Source of the DNA: Odiellus spinosus
Taxonomy: Eukaryota; Arthropoda; Arachnida; Opiliones; Phalangiidae
NCBI GenBank assembly: GCA_963920705.1
Contig: OY987227.1
Location: 23,089,434-23,153,433, forward strand
DNA length: 64,000 nucleotides
Reading direction: 5' to 3'
Below, piece by piece: positions 25,201-39,400 of the stretch. The position numbers were made by a program, and so were the translations under genes. Numbering within the stretch: position 1 is the stretch's first letter; every line of letters begins with the position of its first letter. The notes below the pieces were generated by a model. That model had not been told where the DNA came from. It saw only the letters and a list, made by a program, of their open reading frames with translations, and did no database searches.

Positions 25201-28200
25201 CATTGAACAGTCGGACAAGGGCACCATGGACAAGTTGAACAAGTATCAGTCCTTGCTGGATCAAATTACGGAGTGTGAGGCGAAATTAACCGTAGCTCAA
25301 GATAAAGGTGAACAAATTGGTAGCGACGTCTCGGCTTCCGATCGTAATACCATCATGGACGAATTGCAAAGACTTAAGGCCTTCCTTAACGGACTGAAAA
25401 AGGCCGTTCAAAAACTGAAGGCGAAACACGAGAGTATCATGGCTGAGCAACAAAAACTAATCGACGATTTGGAGGCTATTTTAGAGAAACTACACAAAGA
25501 CGAGGCTTCGGTCAAGAACCGACCTTTGTTAACTTTGGACTCGGAAGGGGTTCAAAGTGAATTATCGAAACACCATGAAGCCGCGGAGGAAATTACTAAT
25601 CGCTTGGCAACAGCCAAGAAAATCGCTGATCGCGTTTTGGAGGAACTTCAACCGGAAGTCTTTACCGAAGTACTACAAGAACACTTGAGCGAGATCAAGC
25701 TCTTGCAAGAGACTCTTCCCAGAGACCTAGAGGAAAGAAAGAAATATTTAACTGGAGCGCTGAATGATCGACACCAGTTCCTCACTTCAAAACAAGATTT
25801 AACCCAATGGCTAGAAAAAGGACGAAAAAGATTGAAAAATAAGGAAAATGGTGTTGGATTTGAAGGTCTCGATGAAGAGATGAAACAACATCAAGTAAGT
25901 TCATTTTCGGAAACGTTTTACAATAAAATTACATTTTTTTTTTTTTTTTTTTTCTTTTTTTCTTAAAGGAATTTTTCTCCGACGGAAGCATTTGGGAGCA
26001 ACACTTATCCCAAACGAAGGAAATATCGAATCGAATCAGACCTACGTTGCTTGAAGATCAAAAGCCAGTTTTGGATCGCCAGATTACTACTTTAGCTCAA
26101 GAACTAAACCAACTATTGGTCAGCGCTGATAAAATGTTCGACACGTTGGAGAAGAACCAGCGTATTTGGAGCGATTACCTCGCATCCGTCAACAAAGTTA
26201 AAACCATTTTGGAAAACACCAAGTTACCGGAAGAACGACCTGCCACTTTGGCGGCGATACGAAGTAGTTTGCAAAACATCACTCGCTACTTAACTGAGGT
26301 GCGCAAAAACCAAGAAGTTGTCAATGATTTGAACAACAAGGCTCGAAACGTCGATCGACTAGCGAATGAATCGTGCCGAAATCTGGTCAGCCGGCAAGTG
26401 GCCGGTATCAATCAGCAATGGCAGGAAGTCTACGCCCAATTAGAATCGCAGCTGGCGGCTTTAACCGAGATTTTGAATCAGTGGGAAGTTTACACTCAAG
26501 TGATGACCAAAGTCCAATCGTGGTTGAGCGAGATGGAACACAGGACCGAAGCGCTACAAGCCTCGAATGACACCATTGAAAACGACATTAAGGTAAGCAT
26601 TTTGTTCTGACCATTCCATACGCGATTTTTTTTATTTACCGAAAAAAGCGTCTATGGCCAATGTAGCTAGACTAAAATACCCTTGCCACTCTATAGTCAG
26701 ATCACAGGCATAAGGCCACCAATGAGAAAACAGATACACAGTAAACTGATATTTTTTCGATGCGCCTAACCAGAAGTATGGTGTACAGGCCAACTAGGCG
26801 TTTGAGCAATACGCCTACTTTTCAATAATGAGTTCAAGAGTCCACACAGCTATGATGGATAGACACCGGCAGTGGTAGAGTGTCCCACTTTTCCCTTTGC
26901 CTGAACATTTGACTAGATAACTTGTATTACAAATATTGGTGGTCGACGCGCAATTGCTTTTCACGCAGCCCCGATCAGAGGCATAACTTGGCTTATGTAA
27001 GTTATTTCTTTCCATAGTATAGCGTAGCATTTCATAAGCCTAATTAATACTAGACTCCATTTTGAAATGCCGAATTATAAAATCTTGGGGTGAACATTCA
27101 TTATTGTAGCGTGGATGAATAAGAATTCGTCTTTGATTGTAGACACATTTGATCAATATATATATAAACTATGTTGAATAGTTTATTAAATATTCAAAAG
27201 GGTTTGGAAACGATTAGACGATTTAGTTTTATCGTAGCTATAAATCGATTTCACACTAAAGACTTTACAACCATTTAACAGTTTTGGAAAGGTTAAATTG
27301 AAATATTTTGGGGTAAACTGTGTATATGCCTATCTTTTCTCAATTAAATGGAATTAAAAAGCTCGAAAAGTTGATTTGAATGAACTTTAAAACCTCTTTG
27401 AAAAAGTTTCAACGGATTCCTTTAGTGTGAACATAGCTATAATATTTGCTTTAAAGGGAAACTTGGAGCTAAAAATTGGACAGGTTTTGAATTTCTTTTC
27501 GGAATCATCATTTAGCCGAAAGTTTCCCTTTAAACTGACTGCAGTTTAGAAAGAAATTTGCTTATATTGAAAAAAACCCGCGTGGGAAGCATCTACCGAT
27601 GCCTACAGACTAAAGGTTAGATTTGGATATAGCTCGACTTTTATGGAATTTTTATTACTTTATTCTGATAGCTTGTTCAGTACAAGCTGCATATCCTGTC
27701 TATCCTTTATCACGCGGGCAATAAACAACTTCTAGTTATGGTATTGAATAGGCATAAATGTAATCAAACAAAAATTTAGGATATCAAAAGTAAATTTTTA
27801 CAATTCTAAAGAAAAATTAATCATAAAAATCAAATAAAAAATACCAATACCCGATTATATACTTTAGTATAACGGATGTTGAAGAGCGAAGAGTACTTTA
27901 ATATGAGGTTTAGCATTGTGTATCAATCCGCCTCAGCTTTTCCATTTAGTGAATTCCCCCTTGAACAGAAGAAGTGTTACGCAAATGAGAATTGAAGGAC
28001 ATATTTTTTCTGTTAAAGGGAGGTTAAAGAGTATAATTTTTTTATTGATTATACGTTTAAATATTGTGTAATTGAGGCAAAACTAAACAGTGGGACGGAC
28101 CTCCAACCAGTCCACCTTAGGATTAATAAAATGTGGCGTTAAAATAATCAATTGCGTGATTTAGCAAGAGGCAAAGAGCATGCCATAGCACTTGTTCAAC

Positions 28201-31200
28201 GTCTTGTGATTGGTCAGATTTCAGGATATTTTACTACGCAAACAGGTCTTAGTTTTGGTAATAGAATCGATAAAGTTACATAATTTTCGTATTCATCCTC
28301 CTTTTAAAGTCTGTTTTAGACACTTATATACTTGGTATACTCAGTTTTATTTTGTAATTCATATATATGCTAGGAATCAGAGACCTAGGGGCCGTTTTTG
28401 ATTCGTTATATACTTATAATTGATATTTAAAAACAAGTTTATTTCATTTTATACTTTTCTTTAAATATCGCTATTTTAGTTTATGCAACGTTGCTGTTTT
28501 CCATAAAAGCAACGGCTGCAAGAAGTCAAGTATTTATGTCCTATTTAAGTTTTCATATGAACGCATTCCAACTGAACTTGGAAATACAATTAGTCGGAGA
28601 AGAAATTATGGAATAAAAAAAAACTTATTTCTAAATGTCTGAATGAGCCTCGAGCCGGCTTTGCCTTTAGCTATAACAAATTGGGAATACCAAGAGATAC
28701 CTTACTTCGTACCAAATATTTTTCTTCCACACTTACCTAACCTATATATTCTTATATAAAAAACATAACAAACATATTAAAGCAATGAGAATTATGTATA
28801 TTTAACCTTAGCACATTTTTGTACGGAATCATTCCACCATATTATGCCGTAGTGAGGGGAAAATACAAGGACTTTATTATAATCGTTATATCAAGAACGA
28901 ATTGAAGTCCCCAAGAACTTTGAGAGATAGATTTAGACCCTGGTATCATCCTCGAATTAATTATAGTAAAACGGCGTCTGCTTATTTATTCTCTCTCCTC
29001 ACTAACTTAAATCATCAGGGGACCCGAGCTGATCGCAGTTGGCCGTGGTGAGAATAATAAATAAGCAGACTGCGTTTCAGGACGCTGACTGAAGAAATTT
29101 CCCAGGTTCTAATGAACTTCAATACGTTCTTGGTTAGATACAAAAACATGGCTTAACTTTATTTTGTAGAGTATTTCTGATAGAGTTTTTAAGCTTAGAT
29201 TAAAAAGGGACGCACTAACAGACAGAAAACACGAATACAGTACCTCTTTATTTGAACAGTTCCCTCGGAGAGATTAAAATTCCATATTTTTCTGAACGAT
29301 GAGTTCATATGAGTGGGTGTTAAAGTTATCACAGGGTTACGGCGTTGTGTTTGAGAGGGTATCTCATCTTAAGATTAGACCGTTAAAAACTGAGTGCGCC
29401 GGTTCTTGAATTGCATAAGATTTTAAAGGGATAATTCCAGTCAAATTTCAAGTCCTATATAATTCGTTTAAACAAAATGAATTTCGATCAAACTCAATTG
29501 AAATGGGTGTAGCATTGTCTAAAAAGCGTCTATAAAAAATTCACTCAAAATGTTTATATCCTGTTTATTTGAATTTCCAGAAAAGGAGAGTAGCAATTTC
29601 TAAGGTTAGGAAACTGATTTTAAATGTGCTAAAACTATAATTATATTTTTATTTTTTTCTGATCTATCTTTTTTGTTTAGCTGCTTTATTTTTTTATTTT
29701 TTTTTTTACTTATAAACCAGGAAATTGATAACCAGTGTCGAGTTTTGTCAAATCTCTACTTTGCTTCATAGCAACATTTTTTTCTTTAGAGTTTTCTGAT
29801 CAATTAAGACTTAATAAGCGATTAGTGAAATATTATAACGAGGCTCCAAGATAGATAATGTGAATTTATTAAGAGATTAACAATCTTGATAAGTGATTCT
29901 GTCGCTCAAATTCCAATTGAAGTATTACATGAGAAATTCACGTAAAACAAATGGAATTTGAGTAGCAGTATAAAGTTATTCCAGATTTTAAACTTAATTA
30001 CGTTTTATACAGTCCTTGTCATCGTAGGTAATGGTATAGTGCATTTAAAAAGCCCAATAGCTTCTATGGAGCTGGATAGAATTACCATTGAGCGCTTGCT
30101 AAGCTAATTTCAATTTTTCACCTCCATAAATATAGGTAGCTATTGGATTTTTTATCCGCACATTTTCATTGTCAAACCAAAGGGTAAAATTTTGAATATA
30201 GCGTTTTAACAATATGAAAAAGATAAAAATATAATTGGTATACCTTCGACAAAAATGGTGAAAGTATCAGAAATAAATTTAAAATGCTTTGCCCATATTT
30301 GGGCTTCGGGTATAAGATAAATGCATACTAGTATATTAAAAATCTGAATTCAACATAAATGTTTCGACGACTTTTCGCCGCGCCATACTCACACACTTAC
30401 GGAGAAAAAAACCCAGTTGCCCAATCAAAAAATTATGTTAATCATACTAACGTCCAAAAATCCAAGAACTATATAAGAGTTGAAAAAATACTCGTTCTAA
30501 AATTTTATTATTTTTGCAAGAGTGCGGATTTCTGCCTAAAATCAAATTAGCCTAAAGATGAAACTATACCTTTAGAGGCGAATGTCGGGGTGGATCGTTG
30601 TTGCAAGACTGGGGATATTAAATTGACCCCCTTAACTTTATTCATATCGAAGAAAAAAAAAAAAAAAAATAAAAAAGAAACCTGTTTCCATGTTGTTGTC
30701 TGTATGTGTTACGGAAAAGTGAAAGTGGGTTAGGAAAACCACCGAATTCGTACCATACGATTAAGCGCGGAGAGTGGAAAAATAAGATGAACGTTTTCTA
30801 CATATTCTTAAGGTTGTCTATCAAAAACGGTACAGCTAGATTTAACAAGACTACTTGTATAGAGTATAGTCTAAGGGGTTTGAGAGAACTTTATTTGCGT
30901 CAGTGTTTAAAAATAAGTCATTCCAATAATGTCTCTCTCTTCTTTCCACTTCGCTCTCGATAGATTTTGCTGGCGGCTGTGGAAGCTCAGAAAAGCTCCG
31001 TTAGCGACGTTGAGAACTTGGCGTCCGCTGTCCTCGCTTACTTGAGCTCCGCATCGAGTGCCGGCTCCGAAGGAATTAAACAAGTCCAACAAGAAATACT
31101 TACTCTACAGCAAAGATACGAAAAGTAAGTTCCGTTTCGTTTTAATTGCCTAGGTTTCACCTCAAGTTCGTTTATTGTGGCTTATTTTGTAGCATAGAGT

Positions 31201-33405
31201 TGATCGATTTTGCATCCTACTGCTTGTTGTAGCGTATTCAAGTTAACATTAGTCCGGAACTGTTTCATCCAAAAAATAGAAAACTATTTTGTATTAGAAA
31301 AAAGTAAACGAATGGACTGGTTCACCGGCTGACACTTTTATACTGGTAATCTAATCTAGGATTAAAGATTGAAATTAAGAAAATAAAATTATTCAAGGCT
31401 AGGAATTATTTTAAGGGTTATGTTTCCCAGGAAATGATATTAGCATTGGGGTGCGTATTTTTTGAAAATGTACATTTGTATCTGGGGAGAGGCAAAGTTT
31501 ATATCCATTTTGCTCACTCAGGAGGAGTTAGCTTATATCAAGACCAATCCTGCGTTAAAATAGCAGCTCCAACATCCGAAACTTTTCTTGCGAAGTTAAA
31601 CATTAAGGCTGGATTGGTGTCACACACGCGCAAAACGAAGGTCCTGAATTTGTTTTGGCGGGAGAAATGTTTTGGACTAAAGCCAATCGGGACTCTCGTT
31701 ACGGTTAGATATTTAAGTTGCAAGTGTAATGCATTATTGGTCCACGAACCCGTCATTTTCTTTGTGTTCACCCTTAAACTAAGGCTAACGGCGAACGCCA
31801 ATCTTAACGATTACGGCTAACGAAATATATTTCGTTATGAAAAATTGTTTTACACAAATATAGGATCTTAAAGTGATGTTCACACCAGAGACTCTGAAAC
31901 CGTTATCAAAACCGTTTTGAATGTTCATTTTAACTTTTCAGGTTGATCATTCCAGTTTTTGACAAAGAATCTTTACAGTTGACCCCAAACATTTATAGTT
32001 TCAGCTATCCAAATCTGTAAAAACGGTTTGAAAGTATCTAGTGTGAACGCAACTTTAGTCACGTTAATGAAAAGTAATATTTCTGGCATAAAACTAAATC
32101 GGAACAGTAAACGAAGTGGTTTTAGAAATCCTTTAGAGTGATTGGGGATGTTTTAGTTTAACCATTTCAAAATAATAAAATTTGACACAATATCTTAATG
32201 GCATAAATATTTTCTATATTTTAACTTCAGAAATGCCTGATATGTTCATATATTACTTAATGCAGTACACAAATAAATCAAATAAATTCATGGTGCAACA
32301 CCTATTAATATAGGGTTGGTATTGAGTTCCCCGCTGAATGACATGAAGCTCAGTCTATAATAGCTGGCACACCTATGCTGTGTCGTAACTTAAAAACGAA
32401 AGTAAATTAATTCTGGTTTTATGAAGTCTTAGCAAGGCTTTCCAAAAAATCCTTTAACCAGTATCTCCGCTTTTCATGTCCTTTTATTAACACGTGCCTT
32501 GAATTCCCCATTTTTTATCTAGCACGCACTAGTACTCGCTTCCTCTTTTCTCTTGCTGTTAAAATAAGTTGTATTTTATGTGATGTTCTTGGTAATGTTT
32601 AATTAAGCTTAATATTTCATATAATTTGGCGTAATTCCTACTTACCAAAAATACGACCTTCTATGATAATAACGCATTTTGTTATTTAAATTTAGTTTTT
32701 CGGTTACTTCGGTCGTGAAACGTAATTTCACGTAAACCTATTTATTATGAATATTTAAATTAAATAATTGCGTAATTGTAAAGCTTCGTGGGAGGTTTGG
32801 AACAAAATTTAAAAATACAAATCAGTTTTTTTAAGTATTTTCTTTACAAACCTATAATCAATATCGAGGACGCGTTAGAAGGGATTGTTTAGGGAAGTTT
32901 AATAGCTATTAAGAATAGATCTTAACCGTTACCCCACAAAAACGTATTAACCCTAAACTCGTGAGATGTCCGTCGTTGTCGTGCCAAACGAATTTCGCGA
33001 TGATACATAATAAATGGGGAAGAAATTGAAGGGTGCGGGGAATCTCAGGAAAATAAATATATATATTTTGGACTAGGGCCAAGGAGTCTTTTGTTTTTAT
33101 GCCTCCCTAGACTCGATAAGATGTTAAAGCTTGGAAATACTGAAGCGCCTAAGAATGTGTGGGCGCTTCTAAACTCCTTCGACAGTGTCGCTCTTTTCTC
33201 TTTTAAAACACTCATCTTTCTTTACAGTTTGCTGAGTCGTTTACGAGCCTTCTTGAAGGAAGCGCAAGAGGAGAAGGCTACTCTCGAGGCTTTAGAAGCT
33301 GAGTTATCGGCCATTCGAATCGCCCTCCAAAATATGGATGCTGACGTCAAAAATTTAGACGTGTACGACGTAGACGTAGAAAATGTCGAAGCTACTGTTA
33401 ACGTA

Positions 33406-33444
<39 letters not shown>

Positions 33445-36400
33445 CTTCTTAACATCTATTAAACTCTGCTTGGAACTCTCGAGTTTCAAAGTTAAATCTT
33501 ACTTTTATTCAAATAAAGCGATCGCCGCCGCAAATTATTGTTTCAATCAGCTTGAGTTTCCGTTTCTTTCCTTAAAATTTAGCAAATGAAAGAGCACGTG
33601 AGTGGTTTGAGCCGGCAAGTGACCACGGTGGCGGACGACGCGCGTCGCCGTTACCAGGATCGTCAACGTAGCATCCCAGAAGCGATTAGCAAAGCGTTAT
33701 CCTCCCTAGAAATACTATCAGAATCGGTGGTTTCCGGTATGGAAGACAAGGAACGCGAGTTCAAGCGAGCGAGGACGGCCAGGTTCGACTATGTCTTGGG
33801 CGTCGAGAAGATTGCCCAGTGGTTGCAAAAGGCCCAAGAACAGCTTCAAGACAAGAGTTCCATACCGTCCGTAGCCAAAGAGATGGTCAGCGAAATCGTC
33901 TCGGAGTTGCCGTCTATCAAAGACTTAATGTCCGTTGTTCGGCGAGACGGTCAAATTTTGATCGAAAATAGCGCTGAAGAGACGGATCGCGAGATGATCC
34001 GAGGCACAATGGCGTCGCTCACGGAACAGCTGGAACAAGTCGAATCTTGGGCGGGTGAAAGGAAGCAGGAAGTCGAAGAAGCACTCGAATCCTGGCAACG
34101 GTTTTCGGAATGCCACACCTCTCTGACGGATTGGACTACCAAAATAAACGCTCTCCTCGACCAAGAAGTGGATATGAGCACGTTAGGGCAGACGAAATAC
34201 AGACTCGGCGAATGCCAGGTATTTATCTGTGTATAAACATTTATACTGAGGCTTCGTGGCTATAATATATCTGAATTATTTTTCTAAACAGAATGTGGCC
34301 AGGGAAGTCCCCCAGGCGCAACGTTACTTGACTGACATGACGAGGCATTTGGGTCGAGTTGCCGAAGCTTGCAGCGCTGGTAACCTGCCTGATCAATTGG
34401 AATCTGTGGAGCAAACTCTGGGAAAAACAGAAAATCGTCTTCAGGAGGAAGTGGCTCTTTTGCAGGAGATGGTCGAAGAATGGGAGCAATGCGACAAGAA
34501 GGTCAAAGAAGTGACCGCTTGGGTCGAAAAGGCGAAAGCCAATCTCGAAGCGCCGCACAATAAACGAAAAACTCTTCATGAACAACTAGTCTTAAGAGAA
34601 GTACGGATTTAATTTTTATAATCCTCCCTTCTCGTTCTGGTTACTATAAACCAAGTTTTAGAAGAGTGATGTGTTGTTCTATATCCTGTATATTTATATA
34701 TTATAGAAAATGATGGCCGATATCACGATACAAAGGACGAAAATCCTGATGTCTATCGAGAAGTTGCAAGTGCATTTCAGAGCTCGAGCCATTGGAGAAA
34801 CACAAATATCCAGTCGAGCAGGAGCGCTGCAGAGCGAATTGAGTCAGTTGCAAACTTCTATCGCTCAGCAGAGATCGGTCTTGTCGACTTGCGTGGCACA
34901 GGAGGAGCAATATCAGCAAGATGCGCAACATTTGCGCCACATGGTGTCACAAGTGGAACACCAACTTAAAATGGCTTCCGGTACCGCGTACACGCCAGAA
35001 GATAGGGAGAGTCAGAGGTCATTGCAGAATGTAAGTAACCATTTTCAAACGTATTATAATTTGGAACTTTTTGGTATTGCGAAGAAATAAGTCTTCGGCA
35101 GTAGTGGCATGTTGTTCACTATAATGTAGGCAAAGTAGTAATTGATTTTTAGTATGATTATGTTTTTTTTGTGGGAGGGATACACTATACATTTTTAATT
35201 TCCGATAAATAAAATACTTTTCATCACTCTACAAACAGTGTTAAGCCTATTCTTTCTAATATTGCGATAATTCTATAGCGAAGCCCTTTTTTTATTGCTT
35301 CCCCTTTTTCTCACATAAATCGAAAAACCGAAATGAATAGGCGCTTAAAGACCAAATTAAGCGCTACCAAAATCAAATTCTCGTGATACAAGAGAAGATT
35401 AAAAAATTGCAACAGAGACGAACGCCTGACCAAGATCCTTTCAAATTGAAAGTGGAGCCTTCAGCGTCCGGCGGTTTGTCCGTCCCTCCAAGGATCAGGA
35501 CACCCTCCCCGTCTCCCTTCCGGAGATCCGCGTCGAAAGGTCCACCCCAGCCTCAACCGGAGAGAAAAGAATCGCCTCTGGTACGCAAGGAGTCTCCGCA
35601 ACTTCCTATTCCTCCTTCTTCGAGACGTAGGTCAAAGAGTCCGGAGGACAAGTCAAAGAAGTCTGAGAGGAAATCGAGAGCTTCGAAACATCACGCTACC
35701 CCTCCCAAACCACCGGTAATTGTTCTTCCTGTACCGGAAGTAGTTACGGTGGAAGATAGCACCACCACTGACCCCGTAAAATCTCCTTCGCCTCCTGCTG
35801 AGGCCGTAACGCAATTGCCACAATTACCTCAAAGCCCACCCCCTGTTGTCGTGAGCGAAACGTTCGCGGCTTCCGTCACCGTCGCTCCCAATACAGCCAA
35901 ATCCGAAATTACTGAACCAACGGTCACCGCCTCTATCACGTCTGTCGTCGGGGAAATTCAAAGCCCCGAATCAGTTAGGGAAGAAACCGACCATGGCAGC
36001 AGTTTCGTACGCGTGACGCGAAAAACAGAAACTAAGAAGACACGATCAAGTCAGCAAAATAGGGCGGAATCGGATGAAAGGCTACCCATCATAACGGGAA
36101 AGCCCCGAGAAGAAGGTCATGCCATACATAGGCCGGAACCGAGTCGTAGAGGAGGCCCAGCGGCCAAGAAAAAGCCTAGAAAATCTTCCGACTCGAGTGA
36201 CAAAGGTCGTGGGAAACGAATTGAAGGCTTTCCGTCTCACGTGTCGGAAACGGAAACTTCGGACGACGCCAGATCTACCCCCACCTCTCCATCTTCGCCC
36301 GAATTGACCCGCTCAGCTTCTAGCGGCAGCGGTACCAATGTATGGGCGAATACCGGCCAACTAGGCAAACCTTCTTACGCTGATATCTTATCTGGCCGAG

Positions 36401-39400
36401 CCAGTCCTAGACCAGAAAGTCCACCCGCAACCATCAAGGAAATTCCTGAAGAAGAAATGGATTTCGAAGAGAGTCTAGAAGATGATCATGCTGAACCTCC
36501 CCCTCCACAAATCCGATATGATGACGAACCGGATGCGTCTGAATATTCTTCCGAAGCGGAATTGCACATCGACAATCAACAGCCCGATGAAATTACCATT
36601 ACTGAAATACCTCAAAGTGATTTGCTCGGAATCCACGAAGAATCGGAGCCATTGACCAATCAGGAAGAGTCTCCTCATAAATCGCCAGCTTTAGCCGCCC
36701 ATTATCAATACACGGAAAGCGTGACCAGCTATTCAACTACTAGCGACGGTCGAACTGAATCAGATGTCAAAAGGGAAGTTCACGTTTGTAGCTCGGCCTC
36801 GGATAGCGAAGGGGGTCAATTGAAAACCCTGACTTACGCCGAAATGGCACGTCGCAGTAGTCCGGTGCCCCCGTCAATGATGAGGTCTCCCTCTTCCGAT
36901 AGTCGATCCGGCTTCGATTTCGGACTCTCTGGGTTGCCAGCCCATGCCTCGTCTCCTTCTCCAAGAACGGAGAAACAGAGTGGCGGTCTGAAAAGGAGAC
37001 AAAAAAGTGGACAAGGATTTTCTGCCAGGCCGGAACATTCTGGTAGGTCGTCCGAAGATTCGGATAATCGAAATAGACCGAAGCAACAGGAATTGAAAAA
37101 GGATTGGTGGGAAGACGTCGAAGATAAGGAAGAAGAAGAGCGACTTTGTCAAAGCCAAGAACAAGAAGGAGCGACCGGTTCGAAAGCCGGGTCAAAAAAC
37201 GAGTATAGGCCTCTGTCTAGCCTGGAGGAGGGCGCCGTAGGGCGTTCGCTAGACGGGGGCGGATTGGATAAATCTGACATCACTCCTTCCAATGTCACGC
37301 TTATTCCTGAAACAGCGATCCTGACTACAACCGAGTCGAGTAGCGTGGCCGGGCGAGACCGTATATCTGGTTCTCCAAAACTCGTGAAAGAAAAACAGTC
37401 GGAAGAAACCGAAACCCCCGAAATTGATTTGGATTCGAAAATCATATCTGAAACCATTGGCGAGAAGAAAAAGAAGAAGCCAAAAAAACGGAAAAAGAAA
37501 GACGAGTGCGGAACCGAAGGAAGTAAAAGGGAAGACGACACTAGCATACCCGCCGTGCAGGGAGAAGGCGGCAGCGGTAGTCCGTCCGAAGCAGGTCCTC
37601 GTGACGGACAGGTTGCTGGAAAGAAAGGCAGTAGCCGTAAGGTAAAAAAGAAATATACCCAAATACAGGTAAAGGAAACGTCGGCTAATGAATCGGCACG
37701 ATTATTTCCTAACAGTGAGATGGCGGACGTCGGACAAATGTCCAATAACCGTCCCACAAATGGAACGAACCCATCTCCAACATTAGATTACGCGAAAAAT
37801 GATATTATTTTCAGAGATGAAATTATTCGGGACAACAGATATTTAGAAGAAGAAAATAAAAATTTCAAAGATACCGGCAGGATTATAAAAACAGGCTGTA
37901 TGAAATTCAATAGCAAAAATAAAGAAAATAGGCCAAGCAGCAACGATATCCAAAATATTCCAGAATTCGATAAGGAAAAAAAACTTGGCTCGTCGTTATT
38001 TGACGGGCAACCTCGGTTGAGTGACGATAATTTAGCTAATATTGGGCTTTTAGAGGTTTGTTGTGGCGAATCAAATCTAGGAGAGGAAGATCGAGACCAT
38101 TCAACATTACAGGTTGGAAATCGTGCCTGCAATTATTAAAAAACATTACAATTAATTAAATGAATCAAATTTTTGGTTATTCATTTGAAAACTAACTCCA
38201 TTATAAGGAATAAACTCCAAACTAACAAAAACGTTCTCAGTATTTTGGCGAGTTTTCTTAAACCCCCGTTTGATATTAAAAATGTGTTCTTTTATATACT
38301 AATCTTTTCCGCAATGCGAAATACTTTTTTGTGCCGGAACCACAGCATGTGATTTTGGCAGACAAGTTTTTGGTTCAAATATTTTTGCGCATTTCGTAGC
38401 GAACATCCGGCTCATTCTGATCCGAATCGGATAGTTCGAAGTGTATTAGAGCGCTTGCGAGAGAAATTTAATTCGCGGTTAGTTTAAAAGACCCGAACAA
38501 ATTCTTAAAGGGCGTGTCGAATCAGCTTATCGACACTTAATACTAACTTTATTTCGAAATTACAATGATCTCGCAAATTTGGAGGCTTCAATGGGTTCTA
38601 GTCTACCGTATGACTGATTGCTTTGACAACCGCTGCTTAAATTTCTCGATATGATTTTGATTTGCGTATTTTTATACCGTCGTTTTGGCCGCTTTATTCC
38701 CCTTCAGTTTTAAAACTCGACTCTAACTCAATTTTACTGTATTTTATTTTCAGGACCAGTTTATCTCGGACACGGATGGCTTGCCCGTAGAACCAGAAAT
38801 GGAACTACATAAAAGCGTCGCTTTTAGTAGCACCACTACAGCCGAGCCTGTAAAATCTGAAGACAATTTTTCCGTAGCTCCCCAAGAAACACCCCAAAAT
38901 TTAATTTTCCAATATTCCCAAGCAAAAGAGACAACAAGTTCCATTACCCGAGATAACTCCTACATCGATCCAGTTTCCGGAGATGAGGTTCGCGCAACTA
39001 TTCTCCAAGATCCCAATATTACGTCATCCGCTACGGTCTTTCAATTATCGCAACAAAGTTCCCGCCAAATTAAAACGAAAATTTTAACTTCCAAAACTAG
39101 AGTTGTACAACGCGTTATTAAGAGAACAATACGGACTGTAAACGGTCAAACGTTCGTCGAAGAAACGGAAGAGTTACTACCGCCGGTCGAAACGATGTCT
39201 ACTATCGCTTCGACCGACAGCAGCGCTAGCGTATCCGGTACCTTTAACGTTTCTCGTTACGAGACCGGTTCGGAGACTCAACATGAACGAGCCGTGCAAT
39301 CCGCGTCTTCGAGCAGCGAAATTGCCCAATCTATTCTGGCTTCAGATCAAGTTGGTGAGGATTCCGAAAATGCACCTTATGTCGTTGAAGAACCGGACGA

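Larger units (their letters stand above)
26593..30963 (+). other. Largest intron, 4,371 bp
   Basis: AT-rich interval between phase-0 donor and acceptor (ctcgatag). It carries a GTTCACAC-type MITE (27235-27441), a 75-bp TTAA-flanked element (27455-27529) and hairpins at 28969-29077 and 30038-30153. Long introns often hold enhancers or alternative exons; none could be identified by eye. Confidence 0.65.

Noticed and set aside
30706..30963. 85-codon frame just before exon 33
   Set aside because: No similarity; ends at the acceptor region and is simply intron sequence without a stop.
31434..31820. 128-codon plus-strand frame (and antisense 87-codon frame) in the 31125-33227 intron
   Set aside because: No family resemblance, no codon-use or splice support, adjacent to a MITE.
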